Assembly (NCBI GenBank): GCA_964398055.1
Contig: CAYNLK010000023.1
Span: forward strand, 1 to 64,000
From: CAYNLK01 sp964398055
GTDB taxonomy: Bacteria; Chloroflexota; Anaerolineae; 4572-78; J111
DNA length: 64,000 nt
Reading direction: 5' to 3'
The position numbers and the translations under genes were made by a program. The notes beneath the pieces were generated by a model. The model was not told where the DNA came from. It did no database searches and was given only the letters and a program-made list of their open reading frames with translations. Positions 1 through 7,386 of the stretch are shown piece by piece (within the stretch, counting starts at the first letter, position 1; each line of letters opens with the position of its first letter).

Positions 1-48
1 AGATTATACTTCAATCCACCTTAACTCGTGGTCCAGTTTTCGGGGTCA
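1..48. mobile_element. Probable IS3-family element end (left window edge)
   Basis: On the minus strand the ccdA-like reading frame runs into TGACCCCGAAAACTGGACC, which has the look of an IS3-family terminal repeat (the ACTGGACC core is typical). About 15 bases further on is TATAAT, where a transposase promoter -10 box would be expected. Only the terminal 48 bases are visible, so the transposase and the second end cannot be confirmed. The assignment rests on motif recognition and on the abrupt loss of CcdA similarity at this point. Confidence 0.5.
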
Positions 49-248
49 ATTATAAACCCCACGGCAAAGGTCAGCGATAGGGCCAGGCAGCGACGCCGGG
101 ACAAATCGGGCGAACCGCCGACGTAACCCACCACCAACGGGATCATGGCCACGTTGCAAGGGCCAATACTGGTGACAATGCCGCCCAAAAAAACCAGCAG
201 GTAAGCCACCAGCGAGCCGGTTTGGAGCAGGGTTGGATCGAGCGACAT
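21..248 (-). pseudogene. CcdA/DsbD-type thiol-redox membrane protein, truncated by IS
   Basis: The N-terminal 65 or so residues match the CcdA family: a short N-terminus, a hydrophobic segment, and the GPCNVAMIP motif, whose cysteine normally carries electrons across the membrane to periplasmic thioredoxins. Family members have about six membrane helices and 220 or more residues, but this frame stops after 75. The last ten codons come from the adjoining insertion-sequence end. The gene directly upstream on the same strand encodes a membrane-anchored thioredoxin, the usual CcdA partner. The remainder of ccdA may lie beyond the element, outside the window. Truncation is clear; whether the protein is fully lost is inference. 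Confidence 0.7.
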
Positions 249-254
249 CGTTGG

Positions 255-824
255 TTACCCTCCGGCCAACCGCTGCAATTCGCGGCGAAAGGTGTCCATC
301 TCCATCAAGCCGATGAAGCCCTGGCCCTGGCCGGCCCCATCGATGAAAATCATGGTCGGGATCGCCCGGATGCCGGCCCGGCGCAGCAGGTTCTGATTCT
401 GCCGGTCGTACACGTTGACATCTATCAGGGCCACCTCGCCGGCAAAGTCGGGATAGACCTGCTCCACCACCTCGATCATCTTTACGCATTGGACGCAGTC
501 ATTGGAATGGAAGAAGGCCACCACCGGTTTGCCCGCGGCCAGATGTTGGTCGAATTGCGCTTCCGGCAACACCTCGGCTGCCGGCGTATCTTGTTTGGGC
601 GAATGGGTCACGGCATCAAGAAAGAGGTTGGGAGTGGCCGCAGCCACCTCCTCAGCCGTTTTCACCGATACGGCCGAACCGTCCGCCGGGGTAACGGTGG
701 CCTGGTAGGCCTTGACCGACAGGATAAGCCCGACCAGGATCAGGACGATGCCGGGTGTTAACGTTTGCATCAAATTCAGTTTGAATCTACCTATCCGAAT
801 AAAAGTGGGTTGTGATGGTTTCAT
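255..824 (-). CDS. Membrane-anchored thioredoxin-like protein
   Basis: A 189-residue protein with one N-terminal membrane helix (about residues 22-38), a linker, and a thioredoxin fold over roughly residues 85-187. The active-site motif is C110-V-Q-C113 and a likely cis-proline lies in RAIPTMIF. It probably performs thiol-disulfide exchange outside the membrane using electrons from the neighbouring CcdA-like protein, as in ResA/CcdA pairs. The start is the ATG that overlaps the stop of the upstream permease gene (ATGA), with GGAG about nine bases before it, so translation is probably coupled. The partner ccdA is interrupted, so the pathway may be non-functional in this strain. Confidence 0.8.
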   Translation of the reverse strand: MKPSQPTFIRIGRFKLNLMQTLTPGIVLILVGLILSVKAYQATVTPADGSAVSVKTAEEVAAATPNLFLDAVTHSPKQDTPAAEVLPEAQFDQHLAAGKPVVAFFHSNDCVQCVKMIEVVEQVYPDFAGEVALIDVNVYDRQNQNLLRRAGIRAIPTMIFIDGAGQGQGFIGLMEMDTFRRELQRLAGG

Positions 825-1372
825 TGAACTACTCCGGCTACAGTGGGTTCATAAACTTCAAACTTTTTGTTTTTTAGATACCATTCCATCACATAGCCAA
901 TGGCGATAAACAAAGGCAGGGCAACCAGTGTTCTAACGATGGTGAATTTCAAGCCTAAATAGCCAATCTCAAAACCCAGCATTGGAATTTTTAGCGACGA
1001 GAACGCGCCCAGATAAATAAGAATGTTTTTTATGCTGGCTCCTTTTTTATAGAGAATATAAGCCACTGGAAAGGCGCCATAAAGCGGGCCGGCTTGAAGC
1101 ATTGCTAAAATGACCACCATCAAAACTCCTTTTATCCCAGAATTTTTACCGATCTGCTTTTCAATCATTTCTTTGGGAAACCAGACATCAAACAACCCGA
1201 CCATGACAAACAGAAACGGAATAAAGGTAATCATTTCAACAAATGATTGGCTAAAGCTTTGGTAGATAGTTTTGCCCGGATTAAAACCAAATAAGAAAGA
1301 GCCAATAGTAAAAATTAAAAAGCTTAATAACCAGATGTAGGGTTTAATTTTTTGAAAAATTTCCCGGGTCAT
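821..1372 (-). CDS. Permease, second half of a two-gene ArsP/DUF318-like transporter
   Basis: A 183-residue polytopic membrane protein with about five helices and short charged loops. Together with the next gene upstream it resembles the two repeats of ArsP/DUF318-type permeases, which in most bacteria form one polypeptide of 300-470 residues (one such gene lies at 8180-9604). The family includes organoarsenical exporters and many uncharacterised members, so the substrate is unknown. The ATG overlaps the upstream stop by four bases. The gene and its partner are visibly richer in A and T than their neighbours and use many AAA and ATT codons, which suggests acquisition from a lower-GC organism such as a Firmicute. 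Confidence 0.7.
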   Translation of the reverse strand: MTREIFQKIKPYIWLLSFLIFTIGSFLFGFNPGKTIYQSFSQSFVEMITFIPFLFVMVGLFDVWFPKEMIEKQIGKNSGIKGVLMVVILAMLQAGPLYGAFPVAYILYKKGASIKNILIYLGAFSSLKIPMLGFEIGYLGLKFTIVRTLVALPLFIAIGYVMEWYLKNKKFEVYEPTVAGVVQ

Positions 1373-1848
1373 AAAATAACCCCTATCAAAAGGCCAATAA
1401 TGATGGCGGCCATGAAATTCAACAAATTTCTCAAGATCGCCACTTCTTTACCAAAATATTTTATCTCTAAAGGCAAAGTCACCACCCCGACCATCATCAG
1501 TGTTGTCATAAAAACGGCTACCGTGGCATAAGACGCGCCCTGTTTTAATAAACCGGCGGCAATCGGGTAAGAGATAAATCCGGGGATCAGCGTGATTGAA
1601 CCGACAATGGCGGCAATTGCAAAGCCGATTGCTCCTGAACCGGCTCCCAAATATCTGGTAATCCATTGCGGCGGAACAATATACAATAACAGGCTAACTA
1701 AAATCAATATATTTAAAAAAGGAATAACGATATTTTTGAACATCTTAAACCCTTTTTTAAGGCCCGATATTGTTTTTTGCTTGTCCAGCAAAAAAGAAAC
1801 AAAACAGGTAAAGATTGAAACTGATATAAAAATTAAGGCGTTATTCAT
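1369..1848 (-). CDS. Permease, first half of a two-gene ArsP/DUF318-like transporter
   Basis: A 159-residue hydrophobic protein. It carries a first helix at about residues 3-20, a basic loop containing KQKTISGLKKGF, then helices around 38-60, 72-95, 105-125 and 135-158. The glycine- and proline-rich stretch in the middle (GSITLIPGFISYPIA) matches the pore-region motif of DUF318 permeases. It is translationally coupled to the second half by an ATGA overlap. The upstream ribosome site is weak (TTAGAGA). Being split, it probably assembles as a heterodimer with the product of 821-1372. AT-rich composition sets the pair apart from the rest of the window. Confidence 0.7.
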   Translation of the reverse strand: MNNALIFISVSIFTCFVSFLLDKQKTISGLKKGFKMFKNIVIPFLNILILVSLLLYIVPPQWITRYLGAGSGAIGFAIAAIVGSITLIPGFISYPIAAGLLKQGASYATVAVFMTTLMMVGVVTLPLEIKYFGKEVAILRNLLNFMAAIIIGLLIGVIL

Positions 1849-1909
1849 TTTTCTCTAATCCACATTTCCATATTGAAAAATCGGTTGAGTAAGTGATCCG
1901 GTTAGTTTT

Positions 1910-2293
1910 TTAAATGACTTGTAGAATAGCTATTGTGGCGTTCTGCAAGTCGGCTTCGGTATAATCCAGCGATGATTTTTTGGTAATACCGCAATCGTTC
2001 ACCAGAGTGAGTGAAATGTCCGGGGTGAAGCCGGCCTGCTCCACTATCTGGCGGGCGCAGTTCATGTGGCAGCCATCCACAGTGACGATGCGGCGAGCGT
2101 CGGCGGTTTTTTCCAGGACCGACTCGGCCCGGGTAGGCAAGCCGCCCAGGCAAAAGATGCAGGCGTTTTCGCGACCAACCTGCTTCATCACCTCCAGGCC
2201 GGCCAGGCCGGTCAACACACCCACGTTGGACATGCCGCCAAAGCAAACGAACAGCGCGGTTTTGTGGGGTCGATGGTTAGATTTGGTGGTCAT
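1910..2293 (-). CDS. DGC-type putative zinc-binding protein
   Basis: A 127-residue protein of the small DGC family (named for an Asp-Gly-Cys motif). Visible features are FVCFGGMSNVG near the N-terminus, two cysteines in CIFCLGG, and the defining VDGCHMNCARQIVEQAG stretch. The family is thought to bind zinc and often sits beside thioredoxins, arsenic permeases and sulfur-handling genes, but its reaction is not established. I chose the ATG at 2293 rather than an in-frame ATG 159 bases upstream, because AAGGAG lies just before it and the upstream residues look non-coding. Two further DGC-type proteins are encoded at 14937-15656 and 15729-16139. Confidence 0.8.
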   Translation of the reverse strand: MTTKSNHRPHKTALFVCFGGMSNVGVLTGLAGLEVMKQVGRENACIFCLGGLPTRAESVLEKTADARRIVTVDGCHMNCARQIVEQAGFTPDISLTLVNDCGITKKSSLDYTEADLQNATIAILQVI

Positions 2294-2340
2294 AGTTAAA
2301 AATCTCCTTGATCGTAAAGTGGATTCGTAAATGAGTGCGC

Positions 2341-2664
2341 TTAGACCGCTCCATCCAGAAACTCCATGTGAGCATTGCCGGGCAAAAAGATGCCGGCGGC
2401 TACCTCCATAGTTTTGAGGATGGCGGCGGGTACAACACAACTGTTGCGGCAAACGTGTTTAGCCGCCAGGGTGTAAACTCTGGTTTCAATCAAAGGACAG
2501 GACATTTCATGGCCCACGTTGACCTCACCCAACTCATCGGCCAGGGCTTGAATGTGCTCGCAAGTGGTATTGATATCAAACGCCATCTTGACCAGATCGA
2601 TTTTGCGGGCTTCAATAGTAGTCTCTTGGCCGCACTCACCGGCTTTTACCCAACAGAGTGACAT
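2341..2664 (-). CDS. Conserved cysteine-rich small protein (DUF6951-like)
   Basis: A 107-residue soluble protein with six cysteines: C4, C11, a CEH motif, CPL, and the CRNSC pair near residue 75. The layout of KAGECGQETTIEA, followed by a CEHIQALADELGEV segment and CVVPAAILKTMEVAAG, resembles a family of small proteins I know from archaea and anaerobes as DUF6951, whose function is unknown. The cysteine spacing suggests metal or thiol chemistry. AAGGAG precedes the ATG. It lies between a DGC protein and an ACR3-like transporter on the same strand, so a metalloid or sulfur role is plausible but unproven. Confidence 0.6.
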   Translation of the reverse strand: MSLCWVKAGECGQETTIEARKIDLVKMAFDINTTCEHIQALADELGEVNVGHEMSCPLIETRVYTLAAKHVCRNSCVVPAAILKTMEVAAGIFLPGNAHMEFLDGAV

Positions 2665-2674
2665 CGTAAACTCC

Positions 2675-3658
2675 TTAATGCTCTACAGCCGAAACGAGCC
2701 TGTGCTTTTCAGCCTGTTGACTGAGATAGCGATAAAACAGGCTGGCCGTGAGCATCTGGAAAATCATCGCCAGGGCTACCGGCAGCCCGGTCAGGCCCGG
2801 AAAACTGGTAAAGGCCAGCCCGACCGCAATGGGCAGGTTCTTCATGCCCGAAGAATAGGTCACGGCGACCCGCTGTTCCCAATTGAAAACATACCGGCCC
2901 AACCAGTGCGGCACCAGAAACCCCAACGGAAAAATCAGGCCCACGGCTACCAGTAATGAAGGAACCAGCGACCATCGAGCCTGGATCAACGGCGCATTGA
3001 CGTTGCAAATAGCAAACATCAACAGCACCGCGGTTAAGGCCGACAGCGCCGGTAAAAGAGAAATATACGGCTTGACATTCCAGAGCCAGTCCAGCACCCA
3101 CCGCACCCCGATGCCGATGATCAGCGGCAGCAGCAGAATTAGGGCTAATTGTCTAAACATCAGCCAGGCGTTAATCTTGACTCCGGCGCCGGCCAGTAAA
3201 ACCATCATCGGCGGGATGAGGAACGGCCCCAACACCATGGTCAGGGCATTGATGGCCATACCCAAGGGCACATCTCCTTTGAGCAGGGCCGTCCAGACCG
3301 CGGCCATCCCGGCGCAGGGCACCACCCCCACCAGGATGATACCGGTGGCCAACTGGGTATCGTCTACCAGCAGGCGGGCCAGCAGCCAGCACAACGCCGG
3401 CATATACATAAAGTTCAAGGCCAGCCCGGCAGTCACTGCCCCCGGCCGGCGGGCCACTGCCGCAAACTGGCGCGGGGTAATGGTCAAACTGATGAACAGG
3501 ATCATTACAAAGGTGAGGGCGGTTGAATAACCCTGCAACACCTGGCCAGGCGCCGTTGTCCAGAGACCCACTCCCAACCCGATGACCACGGTGGCGATGA
3601 TAATGACCTGGTATTTCTGGCGAATAAACTCGGCTATGGTTAAGAGTTGGGCCATCAT
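2675..3658 (-). CDS. Bile acid:sodium symporter / ACR3-like arsenite transporter family
   Basis: A 327-residue membrane protein with about ten helices. The motif GVVPCAGMAAVWTALLKGD in helix 4 corresponds to the conserved cysteine-containing APC..MV..W..L..G segment of ACR3 arsenite exporters, and a second family-type motif lies around SSGMKNLPIAVGLAF. ACR3 proteins export arsenite through this cysteine. The related bile-acid symporters lack that exact context, so an arsenite or other oxyanion role is favoured without being certain. Two adjacent ATG codons could start it. Neighbouring DGC and permease genes and two ArsR-type regulators in the same island fit a metalloid-resistance context. 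Confidence 0.75.
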   Translation of the reverse strand: MMAQLLTIAEFIRQKYQVIIIATVVIGLGVGLWTTAPGQVLQGYSTALTFVMILFISLTITPRQFAAVARRPGAVTAGLALNFMYMPALCWLLARLLVDDTQLATGIILVGVVPCAGMAAVWTALLKGDVPLGMAINALTMVLGPFLIPPMMVLLAGAGVKINAWLMFRQLALILLLPLIIGIGVRWVLDWLWNVKPYISLLPALSALTAVLLMFAICNVNAPLIQARWSLVPSLLVAVGLIFPLGFLVPHWLGRYVFNWEQRVAVTYSSGMKNLPIAVGLAFTSFPGLTGLPVALAMIFQMLTASLFYRYLSQQAEKHRLVSAVEH

Positions 3659-3700
3659 AGTTTACTTTCTGTCGTTTTCAGAATTATCGGCCTCAACAGT

Positions 3701-3901
3701 TCATCTCAGCGGGCGTGATGATGGTGACTGCCAGCCGCGGCATGGTTCAGCGCCCTGTAGTTTACCGTCAAAATAGCTTCGCAGGGCTTCGTGGACCGTG
3801 CCGGTAGCCCCGGTAACCGGTTGAATGCCCAGTTGAAATAGCAATTCGTATGGCCGAGATTCCTTGTTGTCTAAACAATCGCTGCATGGCAGGTAGTATG
3901 A
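3701..3901 (-). pseudogene. Decayed NifX/NafY-like (dinitrogenase Fe-Mo cofactor family) protein
   Basis: This gap holds no intact gene. On the minus strand one frame reads ...ELLFQLGIQPVTGATGTV followed by HEALRSYFDGKL, which matches the C-terminal half of the small NifX/NifB-type cofactor-binding family (alpha-helix, GA.GTV, EA...Y..GKL). The expected histidine-rich tail (NHAAAGSHHHHAR) appears in a different frame just before the stop at 3706. The upstream half is closed by a TAA at 3904. At least one frameshift plus loss of the N-terminus is needed to explain this. The assignment is from short motif similarity only. Confidence 0.5.
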
Positions 3902-3919
3902 TTACCGCCCGGTCAGGCT

Positions 3920-3958
3920 GGCCTGTGAGTGTGTCTCTGGGGGGCAGACTCACAGGCC
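3920..3958. repeat. Perfect 11-bp inverted repeat downstream of the ferredoxin gene
   Basis: GGCCTGTGAGT at 3920-3930 is the exact reverse complement of ACTCACAGGCC at 3948-3958, with a 17-base spacer. It begins 12 bases past the ferredoxin stop on the minus strand, where a terminator or 3' end stabiliser would sit. No T-run follows on either strand, so a classic intrinsic terminator is not supported. Confidence 0.5.
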
Positions 3959-3969
3959 CCATCCATGAC

Positions 3970-4323
3970 TTAGCCTGCTTTCACGGCAAATTTTTCCCGG
4001 TTGTTGCGGATGGTCTGTTTGGCCTCCCGCAGAATCTTTTTCTCTTTGATAAGATGGCGGATATACCCCTGTGATGGAAATTCAAGGGCGTCTTGCGAGC
4101 AGATCGTGCCGCAGGTGCTGCAGCCCACCATGCAGTGGTCAGGGTTAGCCACCACGGCTTTGTTGGTATCGTAATCAAAGGCGTACACCCCCCGTCCGCA
4201 GGAGGTCACGCATAACCCGCAGCCAATGCAGCGTTCGGCAATGACGGTGGGATACCATTCGATTTCCTCTCTGGGAATGCCGTGCCAGGGCGCCATAAAA
4301 TTTATTTTGCCATTGGTACTCAT
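3970..4323 (-). CDS. 2[4Fe-4S] ferredoxin-like protein
   Basis: A 117-residue soluble protein with two iron-sulfur motifs. The first is C-I-G-C-G-L-C...C around residues 32-42; the second is C-M-V-G-C-S-T-C-G-T-I-C around 64-75. The extra residue between the first two cysteines of the second motif is a variation on the classic CxxCxxCxxxC. It would carry single electrons for an unidentified oxidoreductase. The C-terminal 30 residues are basic and helical (IKEKKILREAK). It is not next to an obvious redox partner. Candidates in the window are the FmdE-like protein and the formylmethanofuran dehydrogenase. A decayed gene and a hairpin follow it. Confidence 0.85.
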   Translation of the reverse strand: MSTNGKINFMAPWHGIPREEIEWYPTVIAERCIGCGLCVTSCGRGVYAFDYDTNKAVVANPDHCMVGCSTCGTICSQDALEFPSQGYIRHLIKEKKILREAKQTIRNNREKFAVKAG

Positions 4324-4398
4324 TGCATACCTCCCTTATTTGATACTTCTGTTTTGCACATTGCTAGGATTAGATGGGTACAGTACATTGCGCCTCCT

Positions 4399-4854
4399 CT
4401 AATTGGACGAGTCTTTCTCACTTTCAATATCTTTGACAACCGACCAATGTTGGTCGTGATCTCTTTGCAGGCTGAGCTGCCGGCCGACATAGCCTGTACC
4501 ATTGCCGCGAAAGACATTCACCACGGCGATATTGTGATTGCCATTGAATTCAATTTGCTGAATGTAAAGATAAGTTTTCTCCGGAGCATGGCTTTCAAAA
4601 AACTCTTTAGCCGCAAGCTGATAGAGCCAGACCGTTCGTCCTCCATTTTCGCTTTGGCCTTCAAATTTGATCCGAGGTTCGCTTCGTTGAAAATCAATCA
4701 CCAGGTCGTCTGTTGGGCCGCGCCTCACGCGTTCGTATTGATAAACAGCGAACCGGATTTCATTGTTAAGATGATATTGCGGGTTGGTCAAACCACACGC
4801 CAGCGCAGGTAACATCAACATCATCAATATTCCCACAAAACGAAACCGTGACAC
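4399..4854 (-). CDS. Putative lipoprotein of unknown function
   Basis: I do not recognise this family. The likely start is a GTG at 4854, giving 151 residues: SRFR, a hydrophobic stretch (FVGILMMLMLPALA) and a cysteine followed by glycine, which together look like a lipoprotein signal. A longer frame with an ATG at 4926 exists, but its extra residues are encoded by an iterated AAACGTAAAATG-type spacer and look non-coding. The mature part is polar, with beta-like segments such as RTVWLYQLAAKEFF and NHNIAVVNVFRGNGTG. It resembles small secreted proteins of the cystatin/NTF2-like kind only in general character. Confidence 0.5.
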   Translation of the reverse strand: MSRFRFVGILMMLMLPALACGLTNPQYHLNNEIRFAVYQYERVRRGPTDDLVIDFQRSEPRIKFEGQSENGGRTVWLYQLAAKEFFESHAPEKTYLYIQQIEFNGNHNIAVVNVFRGNGTGYVGRQLSLQRDHDQHWSVVKDIESEKDSSN

Positions 4855-4954
4855 AACAGTTGCCGCCTGACAAAAAACGGATGAGGCGTAAAACGTAAAA
4901 TGTGATATTTGACATTTAAGATTCATAACGCTTTACTTCATCCCACTCTGGGCT

Positions 4955-5707
4955 TTATTTGTAGATCAAATCCCAGATCATCTTGGCCGCGATGAGCCAC
5001 AACAGCACGCCGATGATCCGTTTTAACTGCTGGTTGGACAACCTGGTTTTCATCAACTGCGAGCCAACGATAGAGCCGGTGGCGGCCATCACCGCCATCA
5101 GGCCAATAAATAGCGGGTCCAGCCCGCCCAGGCTAACGTGGCCCAGAAAGCCGGCAAAGGAAGAAAAGACCACGATCAAGGCAGTTGTGCCGGCGGCTAC
5201 TTTGGCTTCCAAACCCAGCCAGTTCAGCACCGGCAGGATGAAGTTGCCGCCGCCCACCCCCAGCAAGCCGCCCAAAAACCCGGCCCCGGCCCCGACCGCT
5301 GTCCCCACGCCCATCTCCACCGGGCGGCTCAACGGTTGTTGGCGCGGTTTGGCCCGGTAAAACAACATCATCGCTCCGGCAAATACCAGGAAAGCGGCAA
5401 ACAGGCTCAACAGCAGCCGCTTATCCACGTAGGGGGTCAACCGCGCCCCCAACGGCGACAGGATGACGGCCGTTACCAGCACGGGCAAACCCACCGACCA
5501 ATTGACCAACTGCCCCCGCCAGTAAATGACCGTCGCAAAGAGCAGGCTAACCGTGTTGAGTAACAGCGCGGTCGCTGTGGCCTCGGCCAGGGGTACACCC
5601 ATGTAGTAGAACAGCGGCACAAACAAAAAGGCGGCCCCCAGCCCGGCCATAGCCAGCAGGCCGGAAAAGACAAAAACGATCGTGGCGCTAATCAGGTAAA
5701 AGGTCAT
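4955..5707 (-). CDS. TauE/SafE family sulfite/sulfonate exporter
   Basis: A 250-residue protein with seven to eight membrane helices in two homologous halves. The glycine-rich GFLGGLLGVGGGNFILP motif opens the second half, and the matching N-terminal segment is GLAAMAGLGAAFLF-like. The family moves sulfite, sulfonates, sulfoacetate or related anions. The substrate here cannot be read from sequence. It is one of three paralogues in the first 12 kb (others at 7387-8127 and 11014-11934), all on the same strand as DGC proteins and ArsR regulators. That repetition suggests a real need to export sulfur anions. Confidence 0.85.
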   Translation of the reverse strand: MTFYLISATIVFVFSGLLAMAGLGAAFLFVPLFYYMGVPLAEATATALLLNTVSLLFATVIYWRGQLVNWSVGLPVLVTAVILSPLGARLTPYVDKRLLLSLFAAFLVFAGAMMLFYRAKPRQQPLSRPVEMGVGTAVGAGAGFLGGLLGVGGGNFILPVLNWLGLEAKVAAGTTALIVVFSSFAGFLGHVSLGGLDPLFIGLMAVMAATGSIVGSQLMKTRLSNQQLKRIIGVLLWLIAAKMIWDLIYK

Positions 5708-5730
5708 GGTTGTGCCTCAATGATTGAGCT

Positions 5731-5792
5731 GATTGGAGATTGGTTATTGGAGATTACGGCCTAAAACCTGAATCTCTAATCTCCAATCTCTC
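5731..5792. repeat. Iterated GGAGATT / AATCTCC spacer
   Basis: The gap contains ATTGGAGATTGG, TATTGGAGATT and then their complements AATCTCTAATCTCC and AATCTC. The same seven-base word is iterated and then inverted. A near-identical spacer lies at 51238-51325. It looks like a spacer repeat rather than a gene or operator. Confidence 0.6.
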
Positions 5793-5794
5793 CT

Positions 5795-6397
5795 TCACAC
5801 CGCGTAGCCGGAACAATCCCGGCACAGTGACCTGCCGTTGACCACTCGCAGATACGGTTCGGCGACCAATTCGCCGCAGCCATCGCACACGGCAAAGCGC
5901 ACGATCTCCGCCGGTTCGCTCCAGGCATAGTCAACCACCGGACCGATGGTCATGATCCGTTCTTGCGGCGCATCCCAAATCAGGTTGACCAGCTCCCACT
6001 GCTCTTCCTCAGGAATCTGGGTCGGTGGGATACCGGCGGCCCGCTTTTGCATAAAGGCTGACTCCTTGATTTGCTTTTGTAGGGTCGGTTTGTAGGCCAC
6101 CCGCACCGCTTTGTTGCGAGCTTTGTCAATCAGGGTGAGGGCCGGCTTGCCTTTGTGATTCTTTTCAATATTGCCCTTGCCAAAAGTGCAGCCGGTGACG
6201 TACTGCACCCCATCGCCAAAGCACATCGCCCCGTGGTGGTCGCCGATTTCGATGATGGCGTGCAGCGATTTGGCCCCACTGCGCTCAACACCCAGGGCTT
6301 TTAGCGCCGCCAGACCAATCCGCACCCCGGCGGTGCTGGCCCAACATTTGTGGCCGTGGAATTTCAGGGTATCCATAAGAATTTGTTGGTCGGTCAT
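5795..6397 (-). CDS. FmdE family protein (formylmethanofuran dehydrogenase subunit E-like)
   Basis: A 200-residue protein with the FmdE fold: FHGHKCWASTAGVRIG near the start (the H-G-H-x-C metal-binding motif), GDHHGAMCFGDGVQYVTGCT in the middle, and a C-terminal zinc ribbon (CDGCGEL...CRDC). FmdE copurifies with molybdenum formylmethanofuran dehydrogenase in methanogens. In bacteria the family is widespread and its job is unknown. AGGAG precedes the chosen ATG at 6397; a longer in-frame start at 6463 would run into the CDF transporter gene. It lies about 50 kb from the fwdA, fwdB and fwdD genes in this window, so a link to that enzyme is possible but unproven. Confidence 0.8.
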   Translation of the reverse strand: MTDQQILMDTLKFHGHKCWASTAGVRIGLAALKALGVERSGAKSLHAIIEIGDHHGAMCFGDGVQYVTGCTFGKGNIEKNHKGKPALTLIDKARNKAVRVAYKPTLQKQIKESAFMQKRAAGIPPTQIPEEEQWELVNLIWDAPQERIMTIGPVVDYAWSEPAEIVRFAVCDGCGELVAEPYLRVVNGRSLCRDCSGYAV

Positions 6398-6428
6398 TTT
6401 AGTTTCTCCTATTTTTACGAATTTTTTG

Positions 6429-7376
6429 TTAATATAAGGCAACACTTGCTTCTTTAGCTTCATCCACGCATACTACCGGCCCCTGGCCGCAGTTGCGGCA
6501 CTCGAACTGGATGGTGGTGTGCTCGATGCCGGCTTGATGGGCAATGATTTCCTTTAGCTCGTCCATAACCGGTTGGGTCTGGCTCAGGGCCTGGTCGGCC
6601 AGCACTACGTGGGCGCTGAGGGCCACGTAACCTGGGCTGACCGTCCAGACGTGCAGGTCATGCACCTCGGCCACGCCGGACACCTGTCGCATCGCCTGGC
6701 CCAGCTCGGCCACGTTGATTCCTTCCGGCGCGCCTTCATTGAGAATGTGGATGGTTTGTTTGAGTACCCGGCCCGCGCCGGACAAAATGACCAGTCCAAT
6801 CAGTACGCTGACCAGCGGGTCGACCCACAGCCAGCCGGTGAACAGGATGACCGCTCCGGCGACAATCACCCCCACCGAGGAGAGGGTGTCGCCCAGCACG
6901 TGTAGAAAGGCGGCCCGGGTGTTCAGGTCCTCGTGGTCGTGGCCGCTGAGCACAAACACCACCACCAGGTTAACGATCAAACCGATCACTGCCACCACTA
7001 ACATCGGTCCGGCCAAAATCGGTTCGGGGTTTTGAAAGCGCGTCCAGGCTTCGCGAAAAATTTCAAAGGCGATCAACAAAAGGGTGGCCCCGTTGATAAA
7101 AGCGGCGATCACCTTCATGCGGTGGAAACCGTAGGTGTGACGGTCGCTGGCGGGCAGGGCGGCCAACCGGATGGCGCCATAGCTGAGGGCCAGGGCCAAC
7201 ATATCCATAAATACGTGGGCCGCGTCGGATAGCAAGGCCAGGCTGCCGGTCCACAGCCCGCCAACCACTTCGGCTACCAGGATGAGGCCGGTCAGCGCCA
7301 GCGCCAGCACAAAGCGGTTTTCGATTTTGCCCTCAGTTGAGGGTTCAAACACGGTATGGGCATGGTCGTGACTCAT
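6429..7376 (-). CDS. Cation diffusion facilitator (CDF) metal exporter
   Basis: A 315-residue CDF-family transporter with six membrane helices. Helices II and V carry the paired HxxxD metal-site motifs (DAAHVFMDML and HVLGDTLSS), the arrangement found in zinc exporters such as CzcD/ZitB. The N-terminus is histidine-rich (MSHDHAH), there is a short HDHED loop, and a cytoplasmic domain of about 90 residues follows helix VI. The C-terminus adds a CRNCG pair not seen in all members. Likely substrates are Zn2+, Cd2+ or Co2+, exported by proton antiport. It sits between the FmdE-like and a TauE gene on the same strand. Confidence 0.9.
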   Translation of the reverse strand: MSHDHAHTVFEPSTEGKIENRFVLALALTGLILVAEVVGGLWTGSLALLSDAAHVFMDMLALALSYGAIRLAALPASDRHTYGFHRMKVIAAFINGATLLLIAFEIFREAWTRFQNPEPILAGPMLVVAVIGLIVNLVVVFVLSGHDHEDLNTRAAFLHVLGDTLSSVGVIVAGAVILFTGWLWVDPLVSVLIGLVILSGAGRVLKQTIHILNEGAPEGINVAELGQAMRQVSGVAEVHDLHVWTVSPGYVALSAHVVLADQALSQTQPVMDELKEIIAHQAGIEHTTIQFECRNCGQGPVVCVDEAKEASVALY

Positions 7377-7386
7377 AGCGTTTTCC

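Noticed and set aside
3920..3958. Rho-independent terminator for the ferredoxin gene
   Set aside because: The 11-bp stem is perfect, but no T-run follows on the transcribed side; it is kept only as an inverted repeat.
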